64,000 bases of DNA from Porphyrobacter sp. (GTDB lineage: Bacteria; Pseudomonadota; Alphaproteobacteria; Sphingomonadales; Sphingomonadaceae): contig WGLN01000004.1 of the NCBI GenBank assembly GCA_016125555.1, positions 248,001 to 312,000 on the forward strand. Direction: 5' to 3'. The stretch's first letter is position 1; each line of letters begins with the position of its first letter. The notes under the pieces are model-generated. The model was not told the origin of the DNA. It was given only the letters and a program-made list of their open reading frames with translations, and made no database searches. The translations under genes and the position numbers were made by a program. Shown here one piece after another: positions 15,592 through 26,159 of this stretch.

Positions 15592-16635
15592 TCACTGGCC
15601 CGAGGCGCCCGGCAGCTTGCCGACGCGCTGTGCCCCGGCGCGCGTGGTGACCAGCACTTCGCCGCCCGAAACGATCACGCAGACATCCTCTAGCCCGACC
15701 GCCGAGATGCGCGGCCCGTCGGTCAGCGCGAAGACCCCGCGGCACCCGTCGAGATCGACCTGCCCGCCGCGCGCCAGGTTGCCGGCCGCGTCGGCGCCAT
15801 CGGCCAGCGCATCGGCGAGCGCGGCCCAGTTGCCGATGTCGGACCATCCCATGTTCGCCGGCACCATCGCCGCGCGCGCGGTGTTTTCCATCACCGCGTA
15901 ATCGATCGAATCGCCGGCGATCGCGGCAAACGGTTCGTGCGCAGGGAGGAAGCGGGCGCCCTGCGCCTCCCCGCCCGCCACCGCTTCGCGCACCAGCCGC
16001 GCCATGTCGGGGCGGTGCGCGGTGAGCTCTTCGAGCAGGTGCCCGGCGCGGAAAGCGAAGATCCCGCCGTTCCAGCTGAAGCGTCCGCTGGCGAGATATT
16101 CCTGTGCGCGGGCCAGATCGGGCTTCTCGACGAAGCGCGCAATCGCGAACCCGCCCGCGAGCGGCGCGCCGCGCTCGATATAGCCGTAGCCGGTCTCGGG
16201 TCGGTCGGGGGCGATGCCGAAGGAAACGAGATAATCCTGAAGCGCGAGTTCGGCGGCGGCTTGCGCGGCGGCGCGGAAGGCCTGCGGATCGGCGATGTGG
16301 TGATCGCTGGGGCAGACCAGCATCACAGCATCCGGAGGCAGCAGCGCGGCGGCGAGCGCAATCGCCGGGGCGGTGTTGCGCGCGCAGGGTTCGACCACCA
16401 GCCGCGCGCCCGGCATTTCGCCCAGCTGGTCGAGGATCAGCCCGGCGTGGGCGGCGCCCGCGACGACCATCGGGGCGGCGAAGCCTTCCCCCGGCGCCAC
16501 CCGCCGCAGCGCCTGTTCGAACAGCGTGCCCTCGCCCACCAGCGGCAGGAACGGCTTGGGCCGGGCCTTGCGACTGAGCGGCCACAGCCGCGTGCCGCTG
16601 CCGCCGCACAGGATGACCGGATGGATGGTTGTCAC
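15592..16635 (-). CDS. manC: Mannose-1-phosphate guanylyltransferase
   Basis: This 347-residue enzyme makes GDP-mannose from mannose-1-P and GTP. It has the nucleotidyltransferase signature VILCGGSGTRLWPLSRKARPK, EPCARNTAPAIALAA, PSDHHI, ETGYGYIERG, FVEKP, WNGGIF and MGWSDIGNW. It is the short form without the fused isomerase domain, which is supplied by the separate manA gene just downstream. GDP-mannose could feed the GDP-fucose synthase at 34.6 kb, although no GDP-mannose 4,6-dehydratase is seen in the window. Confidence 0.94.
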   Translation of the reverse strand: MTTIHPVILCGGSGTRLWPLSRKARPKPFLPLVGEGTLFEQALRRVAPGEGFAAPMVVAGAAHAGLILDQLGEMPGARLVVEPCARNTAPAIALAAALLPPDAVMLVCPSDHHIADPQAFRAAAQAAAELALQDYLVSFGIAPDRPETGYGYIERGAPLAGGFAIARFVEKPDLARAQEYLASGRFSWNGGIFAFRAGHLLEELTAHRPDMARLVREAVAGGEAQGARFLPAHEPFAAIAGDSIDYAVMENTARAAMVPANMGWSDIGNWAALADALADGADAAGNLARGGQVDLDGCRGVFALTDGPRISAVGLEDVCVIVSGGEVLVTTRAGAQRVGKLPGASGQ

Positions 16636-16729
16636 GCGTCGTCGTGCCCCTGATTGTGCGGGTCCGCGCTATAACAGGCGCGGCCCTGATGCCACCCCTC
16701 GCGTCGGCTTTGCTGCCGGAACGGAGGCA

Positions 16730-17461
16730 TCAGAACCACCGCTGGCGCCAGTAGAACGGGGCGGGGACGGGATTGCCTTCGCGGTCCTGCGCGGGACGGA
16801 AGCCGAGGCGGCTCTCGACCAGCTGGCAGGTGATCCGGTCGGCCTCGGGATCGGGACTGGGACGGTAGATCGTGCAGTCGTGCGCGCGCCCGTCGACCCC
16901 GACGATGACGCGCACGATCACCTCGTTGCCCTGCCGTGCCTCGCGCCCGCCCGCAGGCACGGGAAAGTCGCGCGCGTTGTCGATGCTGCCCGAGATGTGC
17001 ACCGGCTTCGTCACCGCGACGCCGCCGCGCCCGCCGCCTTCATTGCCGCTGCCGGTGCCGAGCCCGCTGCCCGCCGCCCCGGTGCCCTCGCCCGCCTCGG
17101 TCGCGCCCGAGCGCGTGGCGCTGCCGGTCGAGGAGGCGCGCGGGCGAGGGCTTTCCTCGCGCAGGGGGCGGGGCGCTGGCGGCTGGGTGACGGGCTGCGG
17201 CACCGCGTCCTTGCCGGGATCGCCCGCGGCGCCCTCGTCGGGCTCGGGCCGGTTCTCGGGCGGGGGCGGGGGCGGCGCGGTGACCGTCACGGTGAAGGCC
17301 GATACCACCTGTTCCTGCACGGCTGCGGTGAAATCCGGCGCGAGCGCGCGCGCCAGCCCATAGAGCGCCGCGAGGTGCAGCAGCACGATGCCCGCGAGCA
17401 GCGGCAGGCTCGCGCGTCGCCGCGCGCCCCTGAAATCATCCGGCCCCTTCATCCGACCCAT
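16730..17461 (-). CDS. TonB-like energy transducer protein
   Basis: From the ATG at 17461 the protein (243 residues; a second in-frame ATG lies at 17452) has one N-terminal membrane helix (LPLLAGIVLLHLAALYGLA). A Pro-rich region follows (PPPPPPENRPEPDEG, QPVTQPPAPRPL), then a Gly/Ser stretch and a C-terminal domain resembling TonB (GNEVIVRVIVGVDGRAHDCTIYRPS, FRPAQDREGNPV). TonB transmits proton-motive energy to outer-membrane receptors such as the one at 20.8-23.2 kb. The gene is divergent from the hybrid kinase gene. No ExbB/ExbD genes are adjacent. Confidence 0.8.
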   Translation of the reverse strand: MGRMKGPDDFRGARRRASLPLLAGIVLLHLAALYGLARALAPDFTAAVQEQVVSAFTVTVTAPPPPPPENRPEPDEGAAGDPGKDAVPQPVTQPPAPRPLREESPRPRASSTGSATRSGATEAGEGTGAAGSGLGTGSGNEGGGRGGVAVTKPVHISGSIDNARDFPVPAGGREARQGNEVIVRVIVGVDGRAHDCTIYRPSPDPEADRITCQLVESRLGFRPAQDREGNPVPAPFYWRQRWF

Positions 17462-17573
17462 CCGGTCAATCGCGATTACCTCCGTTTCGGGCGAGGTTGT
17501 GCCGGAAACGCGGCGCGGTTTTCTATAGCACAGCGGAGGATTTTGGCGATGGAGCGCAAGGATCGATCGCGCG

Positions 17574-20549
17574 GTGCAACCTGTGGGCGGTGTGGGGGAG
17601 GCTTTCCCCGACACCTTGAGCGATTCCGCCGGGCCAGACGGTGCCGTGCGGGAGCGGACCGCTGCGCGCGCCTGGGCGGAGCGGCTGCGGATCGCCTCGG
17701 GCCCGGTGGATTCGCGCAGCCTCCTCGCCGCGCTGGCGGGGGGCGCGGGCTATCTCGCGCTCGCCTGCCTCAGCCTGCTGCTGGCGCGCGTCGGGGGCGA
17801 CGTGGCGCCGGTGTGGCTGCCCAACGCCTTCGCGGTCGTCCTGCTGCTGCGCCTGCGGGTCGCCAACGAATGGCCGTTCCTGCTCGCTGCCTTCCTCGCC
17901 AGTCTTGCCGCGAACGGCGTGGCGCCGCTCGTCTGGCAAACCGCAACGGTTTTCTCGGTCGCCAACACGATCGAGATCGCGCTGGTGCTGGCTCTCACCC
18001 GCCAGACCGCGGGAGAGACGTGCGACATGACCCGCCTCGCCCATCTCGCCCGGTTCGTTTGGGCGGGCGGGCTGGTCGGCCCGCTGGTGTCGGCGCTGAT
18101 CGCCGCGCCGATGCTGGCAAGCGATCTCGCCAGCCTGCGCGCGGGCGCGACGGCGTGGTTCCTCACCGACAGCATGGCGATGGTGCTGTTCGTGCCCGCC
18201 TGGCTGCTGCTGACCGACCGGATGCGCGGGGTCCTGCCACCGGCCCCCGCGCGCGCGCCGGAGCGGCTGGCACTGCTGCTCGGCGGGACGACCTGCGCGC
18301 TGCTGGTGTTCTCGCAGTCGCAATATCCGCTGATCTTTCTCGTCCAGCCGATCACCCTGCTCCACGCCTTCCGTCTCGGCAGCCTCGGCACCGCGATCCA
18401 CGTGACCGCGGTGGCGCTGGTGGCCGGCGTGCTGACCTGGGCGGGGTTCGGCCCGATCGCCGCCGCCGGCGTGCCGGGGGTGGTCGCCGAACTCCACCTG
18501 TTGCAGGCCTTCGTCGCTGCGAATTTCCTCACCGGCCTGCCGGTCGCCGCGATCCTCGCCGGGCGCGACCGGATGGTGGCGCAGCTCGAGGCGGGCAAGC
18601 GCGAGGTCGACCTGCTGGCCGACAACATCGCCGACGCAGTGCTGCGTTACGACCTTGCGGGCGTGTGCACCTATGCCTCGCCCTCGGTGGAGGAGGTGTT
18701 GGGGTCGCCGCCCGAAACCTATATCGGACGTCCGCTGACCGATCGGCTGCATCCCGAAGCGCGCGATCGCGCGGTGCTCGCGCTCGGCCGGCTGCTCGAC
18801 GGCACGTCGGACAAGGAGCGCGTCACCTATCGCCGCTTCCAGGACAGTCCGGACGGGACGCCGGTGTTCCTCGAGGCGGATTGCGCGATCATCCGCAATC
18901 CCGGCACCGGTGCGCGCGAGGGCGTGGTGGTGGCCACCCGCGACGTCACCGAGCGGGTCGAGCTCGAGCTCTTGCTGACGAGCGCACGCCGCAAGGCGGA
19001 GAACGCGGCGCGGGTCAAGAGCGAGTTCCTTGCCAACATGAGCCACGAGATCCGCACGCCGATGAACGGCGTGCTGGGTTTCGCCGAGCTGCTGCTGCAG
19101 GGCGATCTCGCCGATGACCAGCGCCGCTATGCCGAAATGATCGTGCAGTCGGGCCACTCGATGATGACCCTGCTCAACGACGTGCTCGATCTCAGCAAGA
19201 TCGAAAGCGGGCAGTTCAGCATCGATCACGCCCCGGTCGATCTCCACGCGACGCTGGCCGAATGTGCGGCGCTGCACCGCCAGGCCGCCGAGAAAAAGGG
19301 GCTGGCGCTCGACTTCGCCTGCGCCTGCGGGGATGCGTCCGATTGCCGCTGCGAGCCGGCACAGCGCCCCTGGATAACGACCGACGGGCTGCGGCTGCGC
19401 CAGATCGTGCTCAATCTTCTCGGAAACGCGGTGAAGTTCACCGAGGCGGGGACCATCCGCCTCGCCTACACGCTCGCGCGCCATGAGGTGCGGATCTGCA
19501 TCGCCGATACCGGCATCGGGATCAGCCAAGGTCGGCTCGATCGGATTTTCCAGCCCTTCGTCCAGGGCGAGGGCGACACCGCCCGGCGCTATGGCGGGAC
19601 CGGGCTTGGCCTGTCGATCAGCCGGCAGCTGGCCGCGCTGCTCGGCGGACGGATCGAGGTGACGAGCGCGCCCGGCGAAGGATCGCGCTTCACGCTGGTT
19701 CTGCCCGCGCGGCTCGCCACGCCCGATGCCGCGCTGCCGGAACGCGCGCCGGCAGCGCCCAGCGCCCTCGCCGCCGCATCGCGAATCCTGCTGGTCGAGG
19801 ACCACGATCTCAACCGCGTGCTGATGTCCGAGATGCTCGAACGCTGCGGGCAGGAGGTCGCGATCGCGCATGATGGCAACGAGGCGATCGCGATGGTGAT
19901 CGACGCGGCGCTGCGCGGCAAGCTGTTCGATCTCGTGCTGATGGACGTGCAGATGCCGGGGTGCGACGGCTATGCCGCGACGCGCGCGATCCGGGCTGAG
20001 GGGATCGGGCCGGATGTGCTGCCCATCGTCGCGCTCACCGCCAACGCCTTCCCCGAGGACATCGCTGCTGCGCGTGCGGCGGGAATGCAGGCGCATCTCG
20101 CCAAGCCGATCGCCCTTGCCGCGCTGGTGCGGGCGCTGCAGCGCTGGCTGCCGACCCGGATCGTCGAAGCCCCGCAGCCCTCCCGGCCCGACGCGGCGGC
20201 GCGGCAGCGCCCCGCCATCTCGGCGCGGCTGGTCGCACGCTGGGAGAAGCGGCGCAGCGAGGCGGTCGCGGCGGTGCGCGACGCGCTGGGCGACGGGATG
20301 CTCGTAGCCGGTTCACCGCAGGATCCGGCCATGCTGCGGCTTGCGGGCCTGCTTCACAAGCTCGCCGGCAGCGCGGGCATGTTCGGCGAGCCGGCCCTCG
20401 GCGAAAGCGCCGCGCTGCTCGAGCGTGCGCTTGCGGCGGAGCCGGACGGGGTCGGCGAGGCGCGCGAGACGCTGGCGCACGAGCTGCTGGCGATCGCCGA
20501 CCGGGCGGCGGATGCTCCCGCCCGCAAGGTGGGCGGCGCGGCGGGTTAG
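17574..20549 (+). CDS. MASE1-PAS hybrid histidine kinase with receiver and Hpt domains
   Basis: The 991-residue protein starts at a GTG (others follow at 17583 and 17589). It has an N-terminal MASE1-type membrane region (about 50-330, with [19 protein letters not shown]). A PAS domain follows (345-465), then a HisKA phosphoacceptor ([13 protein letters not shown] near 487) and a HATPase ([23 protein letters not shown]). A receiver (737-860) has Asp in VLMDVQMPG, and a C-terminal Hpt domain has [12 protein letters not shown] near 926. All phosphorelay modules are in one chain, so output needs a separate response regulator, none of which is adjacent. Confidence 0.9.
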   Translation: MQPVGGVGEAFPDTLSDSAGPDGAVRERTAARAWAERLRIASGPVDSRSLLAALAGGAGYLALACLSLLLARVGGDVAPVWLPNAFAVVLLLRLRVANEWPFLLAAFLASLAANGVAPLVWQTATVFSVANTIEIALVLALTRQTAGETCDMTRLAHLARFVWAGGLVGPLVSALIAAPMLASDLASLRAGATAWFLTDSMAMVLFVPAWLLLTDRMRGVLPPAPARAPERLALLLGGTTCALLVFSQSQYPLIFLVQPITLLHAFRLGSLGTAIHVTAVALVAGVLTWAGFGPIAAAGVPGVVAELHLLQAFVAANFLTGLPVAAILAGRDRMVAQLEAGKREVDLLADNIADAVLRYDLAGVCTYASPSVEEVLGSPPETYIGRPLTDRLHPEARDRAVLALGRLLDGTSDKERVTYRRFQDSPDGTPVFLEADCAIIRNPGTGAREGVVVATRDVTERVELELLLTSARRKAENAARVKSEFLANMSHEIRTPMNGVLGFAELLLQGDLADDQRRYAEMIVQSGHSMMTLLNDVLDLSKIESGQFSIDHAPVDLHATLAECAALHRQAAEKKGLALDFACACGDASDCRCEPAQRPWITTDGLRLRQIVLNLLGNAVKFTEAGTIRLAYTLARHEVRICIADTGIGISQGRLDRIFQPFVQGEGDTARRYGGTGLGLSISRQLAALLGGRIEVTSAPGEGSRFTLVLPARLATPDAALPERAPAAPSALAAASRILLVEDHDLNRVLMSEMLERCGQEVAIAHDGNEAIAMVIDAALRGKLFDLVLMDVQMPGCDGYAATRAIRAEGIGPDVLPIVALTANAFPEDIAAARAAGMQAHLAKPIALAALVRALQRWLPTRIVEAPQPSRPDAAARQRPAISARLVARWEKRRSEAVAAVRDALGDGMLVAGSPQDPAMLRLAGLLHKLAGSAGMFGEPALGESAALLERALAAEPDGVGEARETLAHELLAIADRAADAPARKVGGAAG

Positions 20550-20681
20550 GGCCGCTTCGACAGCGCGCAGCCGGGCGCCGGCACCCGGTAGCTCTTGGCT
20601 GCACGCACGCCTGTTCTCCGCCGCATGCAGCCTGGCGGAACCCCGGCAGAAGCAATGCACGGAGCGCGGGCGCCAAAGCGA

Positions 20682-20713
20682 AGGGGCAGCCTCCCTTTCG
20701 GAAGGCTGCCCCT
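20682..20713. terminator. Strong hairpin between the hybrid kinase and TonB-dependent receptor genes
   Basis: An 11-bp perfect stem AGGGGCAGCCT/AGGCTGCCCCT with a 10-base loop lies between two convergent genes, about 45 bases past the receptor stop. On the minus strand it is followed by TCGCTTTGG. It is probably a bidirectional terminator. Confidence 0.7.
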
Positions 20714-20757
20714 CTGCCTGCCCTGACCGCGCGCCGGACGCGCGGTGGGCCGTGGTC

Positions 20758-23229
20758 TTAGAAGCCCCAGACCAGCGACGCGGTGATCGCGCGCGGCGGG
20801 CCGATGTTCACGAACGCGCCCGAAGTGGTCAGGCCGGTCGAAGCCGAACCGATATAGACCTGGTCGAAGAGGTTGGTGACGTTGACCTGGATGTAGGCCT
20901 TCTCGAGGTCTTCGTTCAACTCGCCGAGGTTCAGGCGCACGTCGAGGTCGGCGACGGTGTAGGCCGGAAGTTCGATCGTGTTGATGTCGTTGAGATAGCG
21001 CTTGCCGGTCCGCTTGACCTGCGCACCGATCTCGACCGGGCCGAGCCTGCCCTGCGCACGGCCACCGAGCGTGTAGATCGGGGCACCCGATTCACGCTTG
21101 CCGGCGGTCGCGGCGAAGGAGTTGGCGCCGGTCTGGACGTCTTCCTTGATCTCCGACTTGAGGTAGGAACCGAAGACGTAGACCGAGAAGTCGCTGATCG
21201 GCTTCCACGCGATGCTGCCGTCGACGCCGTACTTGTCGACGGTGCCGAGGTTGCGGGTCACGTTGAGGTCGAGGATCGGATCGTAGGCGGTGGCGAGACG
21301 GTTCTTGTAACGGTTGAACCAGCCCGAGACCTGCGCCTGGATCTGGCCGCTGCGATAGCGAACACCCAGGTCGAACGCATCCGAGGTTTCCGGCGTCGGA
21401 GCGACGCCGGCCAGCAGCGAGCCGTAGAGCGCATCGGTGCCGGGCACCGACAGGTTCTTGGCATAGCTGGCGAAGACGCTCGCGTTGCCGAAGTTGTAGG
21501 TCAGACCCACGTTCGGAAGCAGCTTGTCGTACTTGTACTTCGCCGAAGCCGGGGCGAGGTAGTTCGGGTTGAGGGCGACGTAATCGGCGATCGCGGCGTC
21601 GCCGTTGATGCAGTTCACGTTGCCCGAGGTGTCGGTCGTCACGCAGTACTGGTTCAGGTCGCGGGTGAAGAACGGCGCACGAACGCCGAGCTGGACCACC
21701 AGGTCGTTGAACTCGCCGCGATATTCGGCCGAGATCTGGTTGAGCGTGGCATAGGAGAGGCGGTTGCGCTTCTGCGGGGCCACGCCGTTCACGTCGAGCA
21801 GCGGGTCGTTGATCGGGAAGACATCAACCGGCTCGCCGTTGTTCAGCAGGCTGCCCGCCGTGCCGGTCTGGCGGTGCCGGGCGCGGTCGAAGGTGTAGGC
21901 CAGACGGATGCGGTTGGCATCGTCGATGTCGTAGATCAGGTTCGCGATCACCCCGTAGCGCCGGGTCTGGGTGTGGCTCGGCGAAAGGATGGTCACGTAG
22001 TCGAGCGTGTCGCCGTCACCGTTGAGGTCGACCCCACCGAAGTAGTAATACTGGGTCGAACGGTTGTTGCGCTGCGGGTTGCGCGGATCGGTCTGGAAGA
22101 TGCCCCCGGTGAAGCCGTCGGGCGAGAAGCCTTCGAAGCCGATCGAGGTGCCGCCGCCGTTGGCCTTCACGTACTGGAAGCTCGGGTCGACGGTCAGGAT
22201 CAGGTTGTCGCTGAGCGTGAAGCGCGAGTTGCCGCGGATGTTGCCGGTGTTCGAGGGGTTGTAACGACGCTCGAACGGGGTGCCGCAGCTGTTGTAGCGA
22301 TCCTGGACGCCCTGGACGCCCGACACCAGCGTGCACGGCGTACCGTCGGACAGGGTGTAGAAGCGATCTTCAGGGTCCTGAATCGCGTAGGTTTCGATGC
22401 CGCTGAAGTTCGACGGCGAACCGTTGAAGTTGTTGCGGTTCTGGTTGTAGTGACCGGCGATCGAGATGAAGTCGCCGTTGTCACCGAGCGGCTGGAAGAT
22501 CTTGGCGTTGTACTGCTGCTTGTCGACGCCGCCGTAGTTCGAGAACACCGAATCGTTCTGGGTGCGCGACGCGGCGATGTAGGCGCTGAGGCCGCTCGAG
22601 GTCAGCTCGCCGGTCTCGATCTTGCCGAAGAAGCGGTACATCGGGCGGTCGCCGGGGTTCCCGCGCGCGATGAGGTTGCCGTAGGTCACGCTGGTCAGCA
22701 CGCCGAAATCGGCATCCGGGTTCTTGGTGCGGATGTTGATCGTGCCGCCCGCGGCCGACGCGGTCGGGCTGTCGACGTCGGTCGAGCCGAGGCTGACGGT
22801 GGCGTATTCGATCAGCTCGGGGTCAACCTGCTGGTTGGTGTAGAGCGCGTAGTTGCCCGAGTCGTTGAGCGGGATACCGTCGAAAGTCTGCGAGATGCGG
22901 TCCGACGAGAAGCCGCGGATCGTGAAGCTGCCACCGAGCGAACCATAGGGGTCGTTGTTGGTGAAGCTGACGCCCGGGACGAGGTTGAGGATGTCGTTGA
23001 TGGTCTGGCCGGGGGCCTGGCGACCGATCAGTTCCGAACCGATCTGCACCTTCGCCTTGGGCGAATCGGGAACTTCGACGCCGGCGACGTCGCTGGCGCG
23101 CTTACCGGTGACGATGATCGGCTCGTTGTCGAAGTCCGACGACCCGGTCGACTGCGCGAAGGCCGGAGTGGCGACGGTGGTGGCAGCAAGGCTTACGACG
23201 CTTGCGGCGAGAAGATACTTAAGCTTCAT
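20758..23229 (-). CDS. TonB-dependent outer-membrane receptor
   Basis: The start at 23229 gives a classic signal peptide (MKLKYLLAASVVSLAATT to AFAQ) and an 823-residue receptor. A plug domain follows (EPIIVTGKRASDVAG, APGQTINDILNLVPGVSFTN, GSFTIRGFSSDRISQTFDGIPLND, SAAGGTINIRTKNPDADFG). A long beta-barrel ends in the aromatic SLVWGF. The substrate is unknown; no siderophore, FecI/FecR or SusD partner is adjacent. It is transcribed alone, with a 263-base upstream region and a strong hairpin after the stop. Confidence 0.93.
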   Translation of the reverse strand: MKLKYLLAASVVSLAATTVATPAFAQSTGSSDFDNEPIIVTGKRASDVAGVEVPDSPKAKVQIGSELIGRQAPGQTINDILNLVPGVSFTNNDPYGSLGGSFTIRGFSSDRISQTFDGIPLNDSGNYALYTNQQVDPELIEYATVSLGSTDVDSPTASAAGGTINIRTKNPDADFGVLTSVTYGNLIARGNPGDRPMYRFFGKIETGELTSSGLSAYIAASRTQNDSVFSNYGGVDKQQYNAKIFQPLGDNGDFISIAGHYNQNRNNFNGSPSNFSGIETYAIQDPEDRFYTLSDGTPCTLVSGVQGVQDRYNSCGTPFERRYNPSNTGNIRGNSRFTLSDNLILTVDPSFQYVKANGGGTSIGFEGFSPDGFTGGIFQTDPRNPQRNNRSTQYYYFGGVDLNGDGDTLDYVTILSPSHTQTRRYGVIANLIYDIDDANRIRLAYTFDRARHRQTGTAGSLLNNGEPVDVFPINDPLLDVNGVAPQKRNRLSYATLNQISAEYRGEFNDLVVQLGVRAPFFTRDLNQYCVTTDTSGNVNCINGDAAIADYVALNPNYLAPASAKYKYDKLLPNVGLTYNFGNASVFASYAKNLSVPGTDALYGSLLAGVAPTPETSDAFDLGVRYRSGQIQAQVSGWFNRYKNRLATAYDPILDLNVTRNLGTVDKYGVDGSIAWKPISDFSVYVFGSYLKSEIKEDVQTGANSFAATAGKRESGAPIYTLGGRAQGRLGPVEIGAQVKRTGKRYLNDINTIELPAYTVADLDVRLNLGELNEDLEKAYIQVNVTNLFDQVYIGSASTGLTTSGAFVNIGPPRAITASLVWGF

Positions 23230-23492
23230 TGAAGTAGCCCCTGGTGACAGTGGAGAGTGACAAGAGATGTGTTGTTGTCGGGCTGCCCTTAGGCCCGCGT
23301 GACTTCGGAAAAGCGACTGTTCTGTGACAGTTTGATGAAACGCACGGCCGGGCGGGCCCGTTTCCTGCGCGATCGTGGCTTCAGCCCCACATAAAGCGCC
23401 GGATTTCCGCGCTTTTGCAGCCCGGGTGTTGCATGGGAGCAACGACCCCAAGGGATTTTCCCGAGGCGCGCCTTACCCCTTTCGCGGACGAC

Positions 23493-24422
23493 TCAGGCGA
23501 GATTGATCTCGCGCAGGCGCTGCATCAGGAAGTCGTGCGCGGTGATCGGCTCGGGCGGCGGCGCGGCATCCTGCGCCGAGACGCATTCGGGCAGCGGCTC
23601 GATCAGGAAATCGGGTCGGAAATGGAGAAAAAAAGGCATCGAGTAGCGCGAGCGCTTCGCCGCCTCCCCGCGCGGGTTGACCACGCGGTGGGTGGTCGAG
23701 CGCAGTCGCCCGTTGGTCTGGCGCTCGAGCATGTCGCCGACATTGATCACCAGCGCGCCCGGGGTCGCCGGGATCGGCAGCCACTCGCCTTGGCGGGTGA
23801 GCAGTTCGAGCCCGGCCTCCTCGGCCCCGAGCAGGAGGGTGATGGTGTTGATGTCGCCATGCGCCGCGGCGCGGATCGCGCCTTCGGGGGCATCATCGCC
23901 CAGTGGCGGGTAGTGGAGCAGGCGCATCACCGAATTGCCGTCCTCGACGCTCGCGGCGAAGAAGTCGCGCGGTCGACCGAGATGCAGCGCGATCGCCTCG
24001 AGCACGCGCGCGCCAGTCTGCTCGAAGGCGGCGAACAGTGCGGCCATCGTCTCGTGGAAACCTTCGACCTCGTCCGGCCAGATGTTGGGCGCCATGTATT
24101 CGGCCAGCGGGTGGCCGGCGGGCAGGTCGCGGCCGACGTGCCAGAACTCCTTGAGGTCGAACACCTCGGCGTCCTTGGCCTTCTCGGTGCCGAAGGGGGT
24201 GTAGCCGCGCGCCCCGCCGCCGCCCTCGATCCGGTAGGCGCGCTTGACCGGGTCGGGCAGCGCGAAGAACGCCTTCGAGACCGCCTCGGCCTCGTCGATG
24301 AGCGCCTGCGGGATGCCGTGGTCGCGGACCACCGCGAAGCCGTATTCGGAAAAGCTGCGGCCGAGCTCGTCGGCGATGGTTTCGAGCGGCTGGGCGAGGC
24401 TGACGGATGCGATGCTGTTCAT
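23493..24422 (-). CDS. Isopenicillin N synthase-family 2-oxoglutarate/Fe(II) oxygenase
   Basis: The 309-residue product has the DIOX N-terminal domain (YGFAVVRDHGIPQALIDEA, GGGARGYTPFGTEKAKDAEVFDLKEFWHVGRD). A catalytic 2OG-Fe(II) domain follows, with the iron ligands in AAHGDINTITLLLG (HxD) and STTHRVVNP, and Arg in RSRYSMPFFLHF for 2-oxoglutarate. Bacterial members are widespread oxygenases with unassigned substrates, and the name does not imply penicillin synthesis. It stands alone on the minus strand between the receptor and the nucleoside transporter genes. Confidence 0.88.
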   Translation of the reverse strand: MNSIASVSLAQPLETIADELGRSFSEYGFAVVRDHGIPQALIDEAEAVSKAFFALPDPVKRAYRIEGGGGARGYTPFGTEKAKDAEVFDLKEFWHVGRDLPAGHPLAEYMAPNIWPDEVEGFHETMAALFAAFEQTGARVLEAIALHLGRPRDFFAASVEDGNSVMRLLHYPPLGDDAPEGAIRAAAHGDINTITLLLGAEEAGLELLTRQGEWLPIPATPGALVINVGDMLERQTNGRLRSTTHRVVNPRGEAAKRSRYSMPFFLHFRPDFLIEPLPECVSAQDAAPPPEPITAHDFLMQRLREINLA

Positions 24423-24464
24423 GCGCGCGCCCTTACACCCGCGCGCGCCGCCCTGCCAAGCAAA

Positions 24465-25943
24465 TCACAGCGGCAGGAACAGGCTCGCCAGCGCCGCGCT
24501 CATCAGGTTGGCGAGGCTCCCGGCGGCGAGCGCCTTCAGCCCCAGCTTCGCGATCACCGGGCGCTGGTTGGGGGCGAGCCCGCCGGTCACCGCCATCTGG
24601 ATCGCGATCGAGGAGAAATTGGCGAAGCCGCACAGCGCGAAGGTGACGATCGCGCGGCTGCGCGCGGTCAGCTCACCCGCCTGCATCGCGCCGAGATCGA
24701 TGAAGGCGACGAATTCGTTCAATACGATCTTGGTGCCGAACAGGCCGCCCGCGATGCGCGCCTGGTCCCAGTCGGCGATGCCGATCAGGAACATCACCGG
24801 CGCGAACAGGTAGCCGAGCAGCTTCTGGAAGCTGAGCGTTTCGAGCCACGCTGCGCTGTCCGGCCCGAGCGGCATGCCCATTCCGGCGGCCAGCGAGACG
24901 ATGCCCGACCCGAGCCCGCCGAGCATCCCGTTGGCGAGCGCCACCAGCGCGACGAACACCATCACCATCGCGCCGACCGCGACCGCCAGCTTGACCCCGG
25001 TCTGGGTGCCCTGCGCCGCGGCCTCGATGATGTTGGCCGGGCGATGGCCTTCCTCGAAGGTCTCGGCGGCGGTGACCGCATCGGCCTTGCCGCTCTCGAC
25101 CATCGCGGCAGGGCCGGTCGCGCTGATCCGCGACTGGGGCAGCTCGATCTCGTGGCCGTTCTCGTCGTACATCACCACGCGGGTCGCCTCGGCGATTGCG
25201 CCCGCACGTCCCCGTGCGCGCGCCACCGCCGCCGCGCCGACGCCATTGTCGGCAGCGCCCCCATGCGGGCCATCGTCGGGCATGATGATCTTGGCCATCA
25301 GGATGCCGCCCGGCGCCGACATGAAGGCCGCGGCCAGCAGGAAGGGCACCGCCTGGGTGCCCACGAAGCTGGCGTAGGCGGCAAGGATCGTCCCCGCCAC
25401 GCCCGCCATGCCGACCGCCATCAGCGTGAACAGGCGCGCGGGCGGCAGTGCGGCCAGGTAGGGCCGCACCACCAGCGGGCTTTCCGACTGGCCGACGAAG
25501 ATGTTGGCCGCCGCGCCCAGCGCCTCGACCTTGCTGATGCCGGTGATCCAGCCGATCGCCCCGCCCACCCAGCGCACCAGCCGCTGCATGATGCCGAGGT
25601 GGTAGAGGATCGAGACGATCGCGGCGAAGAACACGATCACCGGCAGCGCCGCGATCACGAAGGTGTTGGCGAAGGGATTGCTCTCCATCGGCCCGAAGAT
25701 CGAGGTGATGCCGACCTTGGAGAAATCGAGCAGCGCGATCACACCGCCCGACAGCCCGCCGATCACCGCCACGCCGATGTCGGTGCGCAGCACGATCAGG
25801 GCGGTGAAGGCCTGCAGCCCGAAGGCCGCGCCGACCACGCGCAGATTGATCCTGCGCCGCGCAGAGGACAGCGCGAAGGCGATTCCCAGAATGGCGACGA
25901 CCCCTGCCAGGCTCAGCAGGACGGACGTGATACTCTCGTTCAC
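24465..25943 (-). CDS. Concentrative nucleoside transporter (CNT/NupC family)
   Basis: The product (492 residues from a GTG at 25943) is a polytopic membrane protein. It has the CNT blocks GAAANIFVGQSESPLVVRPYL, SFVGTQAVPFLLAAAFMSAPGGI, GTKIVLNEFVAF and CGFANFSSIAIQ. These proteins import nucleosides with Na+ or H+. An insertion between about 230 and 310, rich in Ala/Gly with a VMYDENGHEIEL stretch, is longer than in Escherichia coli NupC but common in alphaproteobacteria. The extra upstream open frame is not membrane-like and was rejected. Confidence 0.9.
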   Translation of the reverse strand: MNESITSVLLSLAGVVAILGIAFALSSARRRINLRVVGAAFGLQAFTALIVLRTDIGVAVIGGLSGGVIALLDFSKVGITSIFGPMESNPFANTFVIAALPVIVFFAAIVSILYHLGIMQRLVRWVGGAIGWITGISKVEALGAAANIFVGQSESPLVVRPYLAALPPARLFTLMAVGMAGVAGTILAAYASFVGTQAVPFLLAAAFMSAPGGILMAKIIMPDDGPHGGAADNGVGAAAVARARGRAGAIAEATRVVMYDENGHEIELPQSRISATGPAAMVESGKADAVTAAETFEEGHRPANIIEAAAQGTQTGVKLAVAVGAMVMVFVALVALANGMLGGLGSGIVSLAAGMGMPLGPDSAAWLETLSFQKLLGYLFAPVMFLIGIADWDQARIAGGLFGTKIVLNEFVAFIDLGAMQAGELTARSRAIVTFALCGFANFSSIAIQMAVTGGLAPNQRPVIAKLGLKALAAGSLANLMSAALASLFLPL

Positions 25944-26159
25944 GGCAGCGACGATGCCCCTTGTAGTGCTTCCGCGGCCGCGCGCTGCGGCCCGATCCCC
26001 TGATGGCGCCGAGCGGGGGTTCCGCCGGCAGCCGCTTCGCGGCGTGGCAGTTTGCGCGAAGACTTGCAAGCCGCGATGCGACATTGTGGTGACAGGCTTG
26101 GTGACAGGGCGCGCCGCGGCGCTTTTCTTTTGCGCGGGCGCTGGCTAGGCCATGCCCCG

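Noticed and set aside
20758..23229. TonB-dependent receptor as part of the lasso system
   Set aside because: Lasso receptors are usually next to the cluster with an isopeptidase. This gene is 21 kb away with unrelated neighbours, so no link can be supported.
20341..23232. 963-residue open frame on the plus strand
   Set aside because: It is antisense to the TonB-dependent receptor, has no signal, domain or start site of its own, and reflects GC-rich codon use.
23415..26003. 862-residue open frame on the plus strand
   Set aside because: It spans two convincing minus-strand genes (2OG oxygenase and nucleoside transporter) and shows only Arg/His/Gly repeats.
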